NCBI GenBank assembly: GCA_000149265.1
Contig: CH001993.1
Coordinates: 1,144,611-1,208,610, forward strand
Direction: 5' to 3'
Length of the DNA: 64,000 bases
DNA from: Ciona savignyi
Lineage: Eukaryota; Chordata; Ascidiacea; Phlebobranchia; Cionidae
Below, piece after piece: positions 26,001-38,369 of this stretch (positions within the stretch are counted from its first letter, which is position 1; every line of letters starts with the position of its first letter). The translations under genes and the position numbers were made by a program. A model generated the notes under the pieces. The model searched no databases. It was given only the letters and a program-made list of their open reading frames with translations, and had not been told where the DNA came from.

Positions 26001-29000
26001 TCGTAATCCAACAAATCCTGCAACAAGTTTTACAGTTGAATAGCTCGGTTGGTAGGAGCGTTGGCTTTTATTCATAAGATTGTTGGATCAAAACTAGTCG
26101 ATGGCTAGTTGGTTGTGTACATTGCCTGAACTCAGTGGATTAATGGGTTCTACTAAATTGTAAGAACTTGATAATAAAATATAACACACATTGCAATATC
26201 TTAGGAAACCAGACAGTGTACCCTGACATGGTTGTGTTGGTGTAATAACGTCAAGGTTATTTCTAATTAATGGAAATAAAACATGAACACCCTATTGTAA
26301 GTGGCATCACAATTGAAGAAAATATTACATAACATCTTGGGTAACCTCATTGATAATTACATTTAATTTACTCTGAACTTCTTATATTTTACTGGCGAAT
26401 TTTGTTTTACCTAACCGAATATCAAAATAACATCAAACAATCATACCACATCTTTAATGAATGGTCTTCGCGGTCGAATGTATTTGCTCCTCTTCCTATA
26501 CGTCCCATAATACGGAGGTCGATTGTTCTCACAGAACTGCATCAACTTCGCACGGATGTTGATCATGCAAGAGGAGCGACTATCCTCCCCGCCTCCCACC
26601 ACTTCCAACCCGTCCTCGGTGAGGCTGTCAATGAACAAAGTTAAGAAACATTTGTTTTGCTACCGCGCTTCAAAAAAAAAATTGTCCAAGCGTCCTGGCA
26701 GCATTTATTTGTGTAGTAAAATGAAGATTTTTTTAATGACTCGGTAAAATATCTGTATTGNNNNNNNNNNNNNNNNNNNNNNNNNNNNNNNNNNNNNNNN
26801 NNNNNNNNNNNNNNNNNNNNNNNNNNNNNNNNNNNNNNNNNNNNNNNNNNNNNNNNNNNNNNNNNNNNNNNNNNNNNNNNNNNNNNNNNNNNNNNNNNNN
26901 NNNNNNNNNNNNNNNNNNNNNNNNNNNNNNNNNNNNNNNNNNNNNNNNNNNNNNNNNNNNNNNNNNNNNNNNNNNNNNNNNNNNNNNNNNNNNNNNNNNN
27001 NNNNNNNNNNNNNNNNNNNNNNNNNNNNNNNNNNNNNNNNNNNNNNNNNNNNNNNNNNNNNNNNNNNNNNNNNNNNNNNNNNNNNNNNNNNNNNNNNNNN
27101 NNNNNNNNNNNNNNNNNNNNNNNNNNNNNNNNNNNNACTTATTGGCATAGTAATGACAGTGCTGGATAAACATTGTAACAGTGGGATGAAAAATATAAAA
27201 GAAGATCTTTTTATGTTTTTTCTGACATGGCTATACAAACACTTTGTTTCTTCACTGGGTAATATAGTTTTTACTAACCTTAAAAAACGCTTTTCGCGTC
27301 TCTTGGTCTTAGAAGTTACATTTCGTGATCGGTAAATTTCAGATTTGATTTCTTCCAGGTAGTTAACAGGGGAATTCTGTAAAATTCAAATTTATTGAAA
27401 TGTCCATTCCACCAAAGTAAAAAAAAAGTTTATGATACCTGGTTTGTGAGGCAATCTAGGAGAGCGGTTCGATCTGAATCGGATACTTTCCTACGTTGAA
27501 GAGGAGCAAGCGACATGCTTTCTTTGAGTTGGAACGGAACGAAAGATCCAACTTTCTTCTCCACCGGCTGTTCATCGAATATATAATGTGAATTTAAGCA
27601 CCAAATAATTATGACCGAAGATTTAAGATAAAATATTAGTAACATGTGAATCATACACAACACTGCAATGACTCCCAGTAACCCGACGGTGGGTGTGAGG
27701 TAATCTGATGATTGACAGTGTGTTAACCCCCTTGGTTTACCCATTCACAGAACTAAACATGAATAACCCATCCCATTTTAAGATTTTAACATTCTTTTGA
27801 GTTTTAGTGAAACCATCATTCACTGGAAATAGGTCATGTTCACCTAGGGCCTTGTACATCACCTTTGATCAGCTCAAAGCTGTGGTATTTAATCGTATGC
27901 CTTAAACTACTAATTCACTAAGCCATTCAGCCAGTTGCATGACCGACTTAATTACAGCTGTTAAAATAACAGCCCTTTTACATTTTATTGAATGTGCATT
28001 TTGCATTATGCTGTGATCAGATATTTAAAATTACACAGAAGAGGGCAACAGTTATGTAGTCTTATAACTGACCCAGAACCAGAAGCAGGAATGTATGGTG
28101 TAACTTTCACCGTGTAAGTATAAGTTTTGTTTATCATATCGAACGAACCTTAGTTGCAGCAGCAGCACGAGCTGGTGAAGTGAAGAAACCCATGAAGTTT
28201 GAAGCTCTTCTTTCTTCCTTTTTTTTCTGAAAAAAAAGTAAATATTAGTTTACAATGAACTTGCTGGTTGATCAGATTAACGGCAGCCAGGAAGACAATT
28301 ATGTATATGCATCTATCAATATGGCCATGTTAAAATTTTAAAAGTTACCACAAAATATGGATGTGTATAATAGTTCTGTATGAACTTTTGGCTGTGTGGC
28401 AAAAAGGGAATGGCAATTAATTCATGTTCCCGCAATTCAGCAAGAGTCGATTCCCAACTTACTTTCCCTTCTTCAGCCATTTGTTTTTCAAGAAGAATTT
28501 TTTGTTTTTCTTCTTCTTTCATCTTTCTTTCCATTTCCTTTTTCTCTCGTTCTCTTTTTCTTTCTTCTTCTTTTCTCTCTTTCTCGAGTTGCTTTGCTCT
28601 AAGTTTATGATAACCATTTTAGAAAGAAATCCAGTTTGGCTATAATCTAATCCGCCAGCATTTCCATGTTATGTAATGATAAGGACACATCACACGTTAT
28701 GCAAAATATGGAAGTGTAATATAAAAATTGCTGTAAATCAATTAGCTGATATATTGATCCATAGAAACGAACGAGTGGTCTAGATCAAAACAGTTGTGTT
28801 GTTTAAAGGAAGTGATAATAGTATCCAATAATGACAACGACCATTACATGCCTTACCTACTGACGCCAGCATCTCAGCAAAAAAATGATGATAAAACTGT
28901 AGATCACTCCCAATAAACAATCGAGAGATAATTGTACAGAAAATTAACATATATAAACAACTACTAATCACAAAAGGTCTAAAACTCACTCCAACTCGAT

Positions 29001-32000
29001 TTTCCTCTTCTCCATTTCTTCTTGTTTTATCCGCAATTTCTCTTGTTTGATTCGATCCTCTTCTTCCTTTTTTTTCCTTCTTTCTTCTTCTTTCTCCAAT
29101 CTCTCTTCCTCCTTTAAAGCAGGTTTGCTAGATGGTAACATCCTTGTCCATTACCACTGTATTTTAAGCTCTTGCAAAATCACTTAAAAATTCCAAATGA
29201 TAACTGAACACTCGAGTAATTTAAAAGGAATGACAACAAATATTTATAAACAACAACTTAATTTTTGAAAAAAGCAAATTTTTTTACATTATTTATTACT
29301 ATCTTGACAAGCATCCAATGTTGATTTGAATTTTTTTTACTTTAAAATAAAATAGCCTTGTTCAGTATAATCCAATTACAGATAATTGATAAATTCACTT
29401 CTTTTAATTTAAATAATGAAAACTGCTTGTATTCATGTACAAATTCAAACTTAAATTATCATTGTGGGATTGTAGAAATGGTATAATAAAATCACTTTCT
29501 ATATCAACCAGTATCAATTTAGCATAAAGAAAAGTTTTAGATCATTACTTCTTTAAAATATTATAAATCTTATAAACATGATTATTGAAGAAGCAAAAAT
29601 CTTGCCTTTTTTCTCTTTGCTTCCAATTTCTCCATTTCACGGATTTCCTTTTGTTTTTGCTTTTCCTCGCGTTCTTTCGCCTGTTGAGTAGAGAAACACA
29701 TTTCTGCGTTTAACGTAATATGTGTTTACACTTTATCTGAACCACCGTTCCATGTTTTTACCAGCATTAACATGTACACACAACACACATACACTATTTT
29801 TCAGCATCAACACACTTATTTTTGTCAACCACTGCACAACCTGCAGCATAGGAGTTGGGGAGGGGGGGTTAGAATACAGGCCATCGTCAGATTCCATTGT
29901 GCCCACTTTGGGTTAACGAGCTTTTGCAATTTTTGAATAGATTGGAAATGTTGCTACAGTAAACCACTGGGTCAAGGCAATGTTTACATACTGCCATGCA
30001 AAGGCAAACTTTGATTAGCTAGCAGCTGATACCTTACATTTAATGTTCCAAGCTTGATATGAGCCAAACACTCAGATATAGTTTGCTATGTAGGACTGTT
30101 AAGACATCACAATATCACATACAACATTTGTTTATCAGATCAATTTATAATTCATTGGAATTGTGTATCTCAAAACCAAACAAGCATTATACATGAAGTT
30201 TTACATAAACTTAATCAGGCAAAACAAATCATTGTAAAATATAATTATAATCCACGCTATTCACTGATTCAGGTCAATGACATTCCACGATGCATGACAA
30301 TACAATTTACAACATCTTCAATGATCTTACCTTTTCTTCCATTCTCTTCTGCATTGCAGGGGTAATTTTACGTTGGCGTTTTGCTCTCTAGGAATAAAAA
30401 TACTGAATTAAGTTACCATCCATTCAACACTTATTATGAGTGTTTGATTTGAAGAACCGAGTATAGAAAGATGAGGACCATATCATCAGGTTGAGCCTGT
30501 GATGTTGGTCCTGAATTTGGGCAGTATACAACAGTATCCACTAATTTTAATATAGGTAAATTTAGTTTTAAAATCTTTGTTTAATTAAGCAATTAATCTT
30601 TCTCTTAATTACCTTTGTGGCGGGAGAGGTGTCTTTATTTGGTGACGTTTCTTTGGCACTATGATCAACAATGGAAATATTCTGGTCTTCACATGAAGTG
30701 TCCATATCAACACATGACTCATCATTTAAAGGAATTGCTAAGTCGCTTGTTTCAAATTTTCCTTGAGTGATAACCGATGCGGAATCTTCTATCTTATCAG
30801 AATTGATGTTTGGGGCTTCATTTTCATCAAGGTCCATCTTATTTTCAGTATTTTCACTGGTTTTGCTTGGTGAAATAGAACGGGGCTTTTTTCTTTGACT
30901 TGGACCTTTATCTTGTTCTGATTTTATGGATTCTGACTTGAGCTGTACATCGTGTTTCGCTTCTGCGCCCTTTTTCGTGAGCAGGTCAACCACAGAGCAT
31001 CTTGGCTTTTTCGCGATTTGTTCAGTGCTTCGTGGTGATGACACGATTATGGTCGGCACTGGCAATTTCAGGCAATCTGCTGCAGCGACTGGACAGTTCT
31101 GTGGCAACGTGGCAGGAGCTGTTTGCTGGTCCGGTTGAACTGGGTTCGGTGATTTTGATCTTCTGCGTTTTTTATTTCCTCGAAGGGCATCTCGATTTTC
31201 TATCATGACCTCACGTTCTGTTAAACCTCTCGCGATGACATCATCAATTGCATCATCAATATTACTCGACACATCTGGGGGGATCACCTGTTATGAAAAA
31301 GTGAAAAATAAAACTCACTTTAAAATAATCGTAACAACAGAATAAATACTAATTGCTGGACATTGGTAGTATCCATAATGTGTTAGAACCATGTTTAAGC
31401 TTTAACCTAATAACTTCAACAACATGTAATAACCACCACACCACATATCTTTTCTTTACCAGTTGCAAGTACAATGAATATGTAACTTTTTCTACAAACA
31501 CAAAGACATGGGTAAACAGCACTGTTGGTAAGTATCTTCCAAAGGATTAAAATACAAAGCATATCTATAGGTTTATTCCTATAAATGTATGGGACTTAGC
31601 ATTGTAATTCAGCAAATCATCTCTTAAAAGTCCATATGGTTTAAACAAAATGTCCGTATTTAAAAACTAGAAAATGATTTATACTTAATTAGAGGAAGCA
31701 GCTCACAAGTGTGTTAAATGTTGCATTAAACAAATGGGACAAACTCACCTTTGCAACAACGGTGGAATTATTATGGACATCACATGAATCATCATCCAAC
31801 AAATCAATTACCACAGGATCCTTCTTTACATCATTCTCTGCCTTCTGACAAATAAAGTTGGTTAGTCTATAATGTAAAAATGAATAGAAATTCAAAACTA
31901 TTTTTCATGTGACCATTTTAAGTAACTCATTTTTCGACTACAGAGTTATAGAATAGGATATGCACTAATTTTAGGGATGCACAATATAAAATTTCGAATC

Positions 32001-35000
32001 TTTGAGATTCGAATCTCCTTTACAAGCAATTTAATAAGAATAGTTGGGATTCGAAATTAACTCTTTCCGTCCCAACTCGCCATATATCGCGAGTTGGTGG
32101 GAAAACATGGTATCCCGCCTGTACATAAATGGGTGCAAATCTAAAAAACGATTTCTCCGCAATGCGTAATGGTAGAGACCTCAGCTATGGCTCATTCGAT
32201 CAAGGAAACCCTATATTTTATTCTCTGTAATTTTCGTGGAGAAATATTAAAAATGCGAGGAGTGATAGCCTTTCTTTTTCAAGGCTTCGCCTCTTATTTC
32301 TATCGATTTTACACGAATTTACAAGTGACTAGCTCAGCCAATAGGAGTCGCGTTAACTTGCGGAGAAGCTCTTTTTGTCAAGCAAGTCTTTCTTTACATT
32401 CTCTGTGAATTTCGTGCCGTTGAGAAAAAAAGGAGAGCGTTGGGACGTTTTCGCAGCAGGCGTTTATGTTTCGTGTTCACCAAAGCATGAATCCAGCTGG
32501 GCCTGCTGAGCGCACGATAAAGAAAAAGGCGGCGAGACTAGCTAGTTCGGTGTGCCCTGCTTTGAAGAAGATTGGATATAGTATTTGTGTTTGTTTGCTT
32601 TTGTATGCCCTTTTTACACTTCCTTCACTGTTCTTATTTATACTTTTTACTATTTTAGTTCTACAAAACTAAAAACTTCAATGCGTTTTGGTTCAATTTT
32701 TCATAATATAGTTAGAATAAAGGAAAATTTCAATTAGGAATAGTAAAACTACTACTGAAGATACAAATACAGTTCAAATTTTCCTGAGTACAAAAACTAT
32801 TAGACAATTTACATTCCAATTTTCATATCATTTGGGCATACCAATAATTAGTGAGTATTTCGTTTGTCAGTGCACCTCAAAATTTTCAAAGTCGAGCAGA
32901 ATTTTCTTTACATAAAAAGTGGTGTTCACTAAAGTTTACATAATATATTCTTTATTGGAGGTAGATTCTAGGTGTGCGGTTTGTTTAAAAGAGGGATAAA
33001 TTATCTTTCCAACCATACTAAATATTAAATCATAGCATAAATTTGAGAAAAACTGTGCTAATTTGAAAATGACCAAAAATTGTAAAAAACACTGCGGGAC
33101 AGCATGTTTAAATTAATGCATTTGGCCGGGAGTGAAAGAGTTAAAAACGTAATATATTGGCTGCGATCCAACGCGAAACAACACGCGTGATGCCGATTAT
33201 GCAGACGTCAGCGTATCGTTTCAGCAAGCGTGCGACAGTGGATAACTATGATAAGAAACTTTTGGTGAATCGTCATTGAAGTAAATTCGTAATCTCAAAA
33301 TGGTAAAATGGCTTCCTTATTCGTATGTAATACCCGTAGTGCGTTTCTCCATACCGAAAGTGCATCTATCGTGCGAAAGCGTCCGAACATTTTCCAAAGC
33401 GGTAGCTCGGAAATACAACTTGCATCAAAGCACAACAACATTATCTTATTAGTTGTCCCATACACGTGCATCGTGGACAGACGCGCTTAAAACGAACGCA
33501 CGCACAAAGAAAGTAGGTCACGTTTGCCAGGCTGTAATCACGTGGTTTATCGGCACCTTTAAATATGACGCAATTATTCCAAAGGCGGAAGAGTTATTTA
33601 CAGACTAAACACGTTAGTATTTGCAATATATATTTCACTTAAACAACTATGTTTTCAATTAACACAATGAATGATATCCTATGTGTTCAATTATTTAGTT
33701 AGGTGATTTTGCAGTGATTCATTTATTATACTTTTACCTAGGTATAACTTTGTTAAATAGTAAATTAATGTTTAATTGTGCAAGGGCATTAATAGCTAGT
33801 CTTGATACCAAACTGGGGAAAAAAAATTGTCTGGTGTTTGGGAGCATTTTTCTTAGCCATTCATTTCAACAACAACCTACTAGACTATTATCCTCCCTCA
33901 TGGCAGATAGTGTTTAGAGATGTTACATATAATTAAAAAAATATGTTATGGTAAAATATTGTTTGACTGCGTAAATTGCTCTCATCACAGTTTAAAAGCA
34001 TATGGCTAATTCACTAAAGATGAGAAAATATATGCACAGCATAGCAAATTTAAATACATGGTAAAACATTCTAGAATAGGATTCAAAATTCTAGATTCGA
34101 AATATATTATTCTAGAATACCTAACTATCCTATATTGTGCATCCCTAACTAATTTATCACGGTATTTAGTGGTAGTAATACAGAATTTTTTTAATTATAT
34201 ATGAAGTCATTCAATCAAGACTTATACACAATGTGCTATCAACTACAATAACAAAAAATGGGAGTCATAACAATATGCTAAATACTCGAACGATTTAGGA
34301 AATATATGGAAAATTAAAAGTTTAATTTCATCACCAATTTTTCCACATAACAAAATTACTGTTTCTTGAACACTCTTGCTTTTCGAAAGTTAATGTAGAA
34401 CTAACGTTACAATGGAAAAGAACGAACTAGACACTAACCATTTAGTAGTTTATGATCTATTCACTGCACACTCTGTCATAAATTTACGAAATGCAAGTGT
34501 GGCGCACCTAGCTAACCCCGGTTGCGCACCAGTGCAGCGCGGCGCACCAGCACTGGTCTAGCTTATCAATTGGTCAACAGGACAAGTTGTAACTCAAGGG
34601 TAGTGGGTATGATTTACTATTATATTAATGATGTAAATACAAAATATACTAAATATTATTGACGGACGAAGTTGCCACCCCCACCTCTGCATCAGAATAC
34701 AAGGTTGATGTAGAAACTTCCGGACACTGAATATTCTCTTCAGCATCAGAAGATTTTAGTGAGCTGCAAAAAAAAGCATTAGGAAAGATGTTTTCAAGAA
34801 AGTATGTACAAATTCATCAATAACTAGTCCTTTTTTAATATACATTAGGTAATTCAGGATGCATCATAGGGTAATTCAACTTGTTGTAGTGTAGCTCAAC
34901 AAGAGATTAAGTTGAAAATATTCACATTGTTATTTGACCAGGTATTATAAGGTCTTCTTCGCAGCACAAAAATGTAGTACTAGTTATCTATATTAAACAG

Positions 35001-35621
35001 AACTATTCAACTTACAGTAAATAATGGAAATTTATTGAAACTGAGTAAAACAAAATTATTATAAGTTTAATCGATGAGTAATAGTAACAACTCACACGAC
35101 ACATTTAGTTGAATTACTCAGTGAGAGCGCAGTATCATCTGCAGATTCATCATCTAATCCTTGTTCTTTTAGTTTTATTCGCAACTTTGGTTTGGTGTTC
35201 TTGGGTGTGAAATTTAATTGAGCTGAAAGGTAATAGAAATATTAAACTTTAACAAATGAAGGAACTATGTTAAGAAAGAAGCAGAATCCACCCTAGACCT
35301 AACACAGGAGGCTTTAAATTGAGCATTCATCAGATTACTACATGCCCAAAAATTGGTAACCAGACTAGATGCAATGTCAGGTTGATTTTAAATTAAATCA
35401 AATTCCCCCATAGATTGTACGTTTTTAGTGTGATATAAATGATGAGATTGCTTTAGTGTTGTTAAATCCATTAAAACACTGGGTTCAAACTTAAAAGATG
35501 TGCTACTGTTTATTTAAACAAATGTACATAGGGTGACAGTTGCAGAGCCAACTGATGGGCCTGGCATAAACCATGCAAATGGAAAATTTACCTTGTTTTA
35601 ATTCTTGCTCGAATTCAGAAC
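20047..35621 (-). CDS. CHAF1A: Chromatin assembly factor 1 subunit A (CAF-1 p150)
   Basis: Exons in gene order: 35592-35621 (tentative), 35096-35222, 34685-34763, 31749-31844, 30613-31287, 30331-30387, 29606-29680, 28990-29111, 28463-28598, 28149-28226, 27439-27567, 27279-27376, 26447-26624, 25937-26017, 25593-25703, 25053-25226, 24783-24897, 23947-24087, 23175-23439, 21447-21671, 20881-20947, 20047-20334. All phases agree; about 1100 codons. The family is shown by KLMQFCENNRPPYYGTYRK, LLDYEVDSDDEWED, GDGFFVPHGYLSDDEG, KKIGCVWPSN, DLIRLLHGS and SCWFV...YPVPSRWGYITQVP, all in human order. The N-terminus has a PIP-like AQLNFTPKN and a SUMO-interacting-type PVVIDLLDDD. Residues coded at 28463-30387 form the long Lys/Glu/Arg helix, followed by NFMGFFT. 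CAF-1 deposits H3-H4 at replication forks through PCNA. The start codon is not found. The last exon may end at a stop inside a MITE or be spliced at GTATGC. Confidence 0.93.
20364..20600. mobile_element. Degenerate MITE-family sequence in a CHAF1A intron
   Basis: Shares the interior of the element at 22859-23099 in the opposite orientation: GTTTCCCTTCTTCCCGCC and AACCCTAACTCTAACCCC segments. Its ends are not clear inverted repeats. Confidence 0.5.
21955..22150. repeat. Two related segments with CRE-like palindromes, in a CHAF1A intron
   Basis: Two segments about 145 bp apart each read TTTATTTTTTTGATGACGT followed about 12-20 bp later by ATGACGTCA. This gives four TGACGT cores, three being the full TGACGTCA palindrome. 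Sequence between them (TACAAA-TT, TTCTACAAATT/TTCCTACAAAG) is also related, so it looks like an old duplication. Confidence 0.6.
22859..23099. mobile_element. MITE with about 30-bp terminal inverted repeats
   Basis: Left end GGTCCTCTATTTTGAACAGG; right end, read on the other strand, GGTCCCTCTATTTTGTACAG; both continue to GTCCGCTAGG. The interior holds the GTTCTGGGGTTGAGATTAG and AGGACAGGGTTTAAAG segments shared across this family. It sits about 75 bp downstream of the CHAF1A exon ending at 23175. Confidence 0.75.
26039..26205 (+). mobile_element. Composite SINE, diverged and partial
   Basis: Head-like TAGCTCGGTTGGTAGGAGCG, then TTGGATCAAAACTAGTCG, then the body segment CAGTGGATTAATGGGTTCTA. 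It lacks the 3' end. Lies in a CHAF1A intron just 5' of the exon at 25937-26017. Confidence 0.55.
26761..27136. other. Assembly gap (376 N)
   Basis: A run of N. The CHAF1A exons on either side (27279-27376 and 26447-26624) join in phase (AG|C), so the gap is probably intronic and need not hide an exon. Confidence 0.99.
27655..27755 (+). mobile_element. 3' fragment of the composite SINE
   Basis: The segments TAACCCGACGGTGGG, GTAATCTGATGATTG and TTAACCCCCTTGGTTT match the 3' half of the family. The tail is lost. In a CHAF1A intron. Confidence 0.6.
31972..34147. mobile_element. hAT-like DNA transposon, non-autonomous, in a CHAF1A intron
   Basis: Ends are TAGGGATGCACAATATA and its inverted copy, flanked by a perfect 8-bp direct duplication ACTAATTT (31964-31971 and 34148-34155). 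An 8-bp target duplication with an ARGG-type terminus is the hAT hallmark. After removing the nested element, about 1.1 kb remains. It holds secondary inverted repeats (ATTCGAATCT, TTCTAGAAT) but no transposase frame that I can recognise. Confidence 0.75.
32061..33140. mobile_element. TTAA-flanked (piggyBac-like) element nested in the hAT element
   Basis: Ends CTCTTTCCGTCCC and, inverted at the right, CTCTTTCACTCCC; both are flanked by TTAA (32057-32060 and 33141-33144), the piggyBac target. Just inside the left end is a small hairpin AACTCGC...GCGAGTT. The open frames inside are short and unlike a transposase, so it is non-autonomous or decayed. It is younger than the hAT copy it interrupts. 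Confidence 0.68.
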
Positions 35622-35886
35622 CTGAGCCATGGTTTATAGAGACTTATATATTAAGTATTTCTTAAGGCTCAAGATCTCTTAAAATCTAAACGAAGACAAG
35701 TTTAATGTTTCTTAGTATTTTTTAAGATAAAAGATTAATAAAATTAATGGAGTTCATTAATCTGCGGTACAGCGCGATGGGATAAAACACTTTTCTGCAG
35801 GATAGTAGGAAGAGAGGCAGAGTGGTATTTCCGTCACTGACATGGAAGGGGAAAAATCTAAAAGAAGGGAAAGCGGAAGAGGGAAC

Positions 35887-36117
35887 GGGTGCCTCTAAAT
35901 ATTACAGGATAAGGATCGCTTGGATCACTCAGATTGCCATGGAAAGTAATTCTAACCCTGTCCCAAACACTAATCTAAACCCTGAGTTAGTTTTAAACAT
36001 GGGGCTGTGTTAGGTTTAGTTCTGGGGTCGATATTGATGTTTAGTTAGGGGTTTAAATTAGTTTCCGTAATTTTACTGAGCAGTTTTCCTCCTTTTAGTG
36101 TTGCCCCATAGGAGTCA
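35887..36117. mobile_element. MITE-family fragment
   Basis: The left end GGGTGCCTCTAAATATTACA matches the inverted-repeat end of the element at 19818-20060, and AACCCTGTCCCAAACACTAA matches its interior. No matching right end is seen. The preceding 60 bp (AAGGGAAAGCGGAAGAGGG) resemble the interior of the element at 22859, so it may be a composite. Confidence 0.5.
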
Positions 36118-36654
36118 CTACGTATATCACAGTGGGATTGGTTATATCATGTTATAACCTGTAGCGCTCAAGTTAATAACGAAATACCACACCCAGCTTA
36201 TGTTAGTGACAAAAGCTAGTCAGTTGTGTGCATGGGTATGGCATTTAACGGACATTGACTAAACACCGCAGATTAATAGGCCAGTATGGAAAGTACGGCA
36301 GATGCACACTCGAGTTTTTTTCCCTGCGTCTTTTGCACACTTGGGTAATTTCACACACGCTCGCGAGCTGGCAGTATAAACATCGTATAATTTCAAATAA
36401 ACTTGTAAACCTACCTCTGGACCTCGGGTAATTTACTTTCCGTACATTTTTAGTTATATAGATAGATATGTTAGCTGACGGACACGAAAGATTGAGGATA
36501 GAACAATATGTTTTTTAAGATTTTGGTAAAACAATTATGAAAAGGAGATTGTGTGCACACTTGAAGTGTGCATTCTTGGACGTTTGCACACTGCACACTT
36601 AAATATATGGCGCGTGCACACTCGAGATCTCGGCGAAAATTGACGTACTTTCCA

Positions 36655-36770
36655 TACGGGTTAATAGGTTCTACGAGAGGTTATCTGACGATTGCCCATG
36701 TGTTAACCCCCTTGGTTTTCCCACTTATGGGGGTAAACAAGGATATCCTTCTCCTATCCTCAACATACTT
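36655..36770 (+). mobile_element. 3' fragment of the composite SINE
   Basis: Reads TTAATAGGTTCTACGAGAGG, then ATCTGACGATTGCCCATGTG and TTAACCCCCTTGGTTTTCCC, with a short CTCCTATCCTC tail. Part of the middle is deleted. Confidence 0.65.
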
Positions 36771-37907
36771 TGTCCCGTGATATAGTGTGTTTTTACGTCC
36801 ACTGTACCGCAGATTAGTGAAGCCCGTATTATTGTGCAACGAATCTAGCAAGCGACTCGGCGCGATCACAACCAACTGGCTCGCAAGTCTTGCTATTCCT
36901 AAACTACACCGCCTGTCCAATAAACGAGTGTATTGCAAATAAAGAAAACAAAACATTATTAAAGCAGAAAGGTAAAACACGGATATTCTATTTTTCTACA
37001 AAGGATTATAATATGTATCGAATTTGGCGCGAACTTATTTCCTATTACATGCAATCCGGCCAAGTAACAATGACTCCAGTTCCGGAAATTTGGTATATTT
37101 TATTCATTTTTTTGCCCCAGTATTAAAAAAATGGCAAAAAATTAAATTAAGACACAGGAACAGGACTGAAGTTACCCCAATGTAAATTATAACTATTCGA
37201 CAACAATGAAAATGAATTAAAACTCTACGGTGTAGGCCTATGGCTACGTGTTCTGCCAAACTATATAACATTAGCTATCCGGAATGTTCATAAATGCCTG
37301 ACTGGCCGTACAAAAATGCTGACAACATTATTTCAAATTAAGGAGACAGGATAAAACGGCAAAACTACAGTAGGTAAAACACGTCAGTGAATAGACACAT
37401 TACAAGTTAGGGGGAAATGACGTGGCCGTTAAACCTTACATTACTAAAAATAAATTTCTACAGAAAACAATTTAAATCAAACTTAACTATTTAAATTTGA
37501 TGTTATTTAAGCCTTAAGTAAAAATGTGCAAACGCGACCTATTACTGAGTGGGGGGCCGGCTTTGTTCTTTTTACATTGTGTGTGTTTTAGCGTGTTAAA
37601 TGACATACACAACTTTGTGGACAAAATACAAAAAAATGCTGCTATAGGTCAAAAAAATTCTACAACTGACTAAATTTGGCTTTATAAAATATACGCGATC
37701 AGACCTTAGTATTGCCTATATACGTGATGAATTATTAAACGTAGGCCTATATGGGCAATACTAACCCCCGATCGCGGGGTCTAGAGAAAAAAAACAGGCT
37801 GGGTAGGCTGGCTAGTTCACTCTTTACCTTGACAACTTCTTAAACGAAAGCGTCCGTTGATCAATGTGTCTTTGGGCAAATGGGTGTTGCCTCTTACCAG
37901 TATATTT

Positions 37908-38213
37908 GTCCGGGTGGTTAGTCTGGCGTTATTATGTGCGTCGCCTTTCAATCGAAAGGTTGCAGGTGCGAAACTGGTCGCAGGCTAGTCGGTTGTGTCC
38001 TTGGACATGGCACTTTATGGACATTTCCTAAACCCCGCTGATAAATAACCAATTAAAGAAACGTGTCCATAATATAGAACACACTACAATAGCCCCGGTA
38101 ACCCGACAGTGGGCGCACGGTTGTCTTACGATTGCCCTTGTGTTAACCCCCTTGGTTTTTCCATTCACGGGGATAAACATGAATATCCTATCCTTTCCGA
38201 TATTCTATCCTAT
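37908..38213 (+). mobile_element. Composite tRNA-derived SINE, full length
   Basis: tRNA-like head (GTTAGTCTGGCG, then AAAGGTTGCAGGTGCGAAAC as box B). The TGTCCTTGG...CACTTTATGG central domain follows, then GTAACCCGACAGTGGGCG, ATTCACGGGGATAAACATG and a (CCTAT)-type tail. It ends about 155 bp 3' of the actin-related stop codon. Confidence 0.85.
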
Positions 38214-38369
38214 ATTCCAGTAATTTAATTAACTTTAATTTTTTTATTCTGTAGAAAAGCATGTTTACTCGATCAAATGGATTTACACGTTTTAACATTG
38301 TAGATAACAACAAACAGACGATCGCCCATGATAAATGTCCCTTTTCCTGCTCGTAGATAAATATGGATA

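Larger units (their letters stand above)
35622..38369. other. Region between CHAF1A and the actin-related gene
   Basis: Should hold the unlocated CHAF1A first exon and promoter. Contains a MITE fragment and two SINE pieces. At 36550-36640 there is a repeated GCACACTTGAAGTGTGCA-type hairpin motif (TGCACACTTG / CACTCGAG). No confident coding exon. Confidence 0.4.

Noticed and set aside
28380-28645. Three overlapping plus-strand frames rich in Phe, Leu and Ser
   Set aside because: They are antisense shadows of the Lys/Glu-rich charged-helix exon of CHAF1A.
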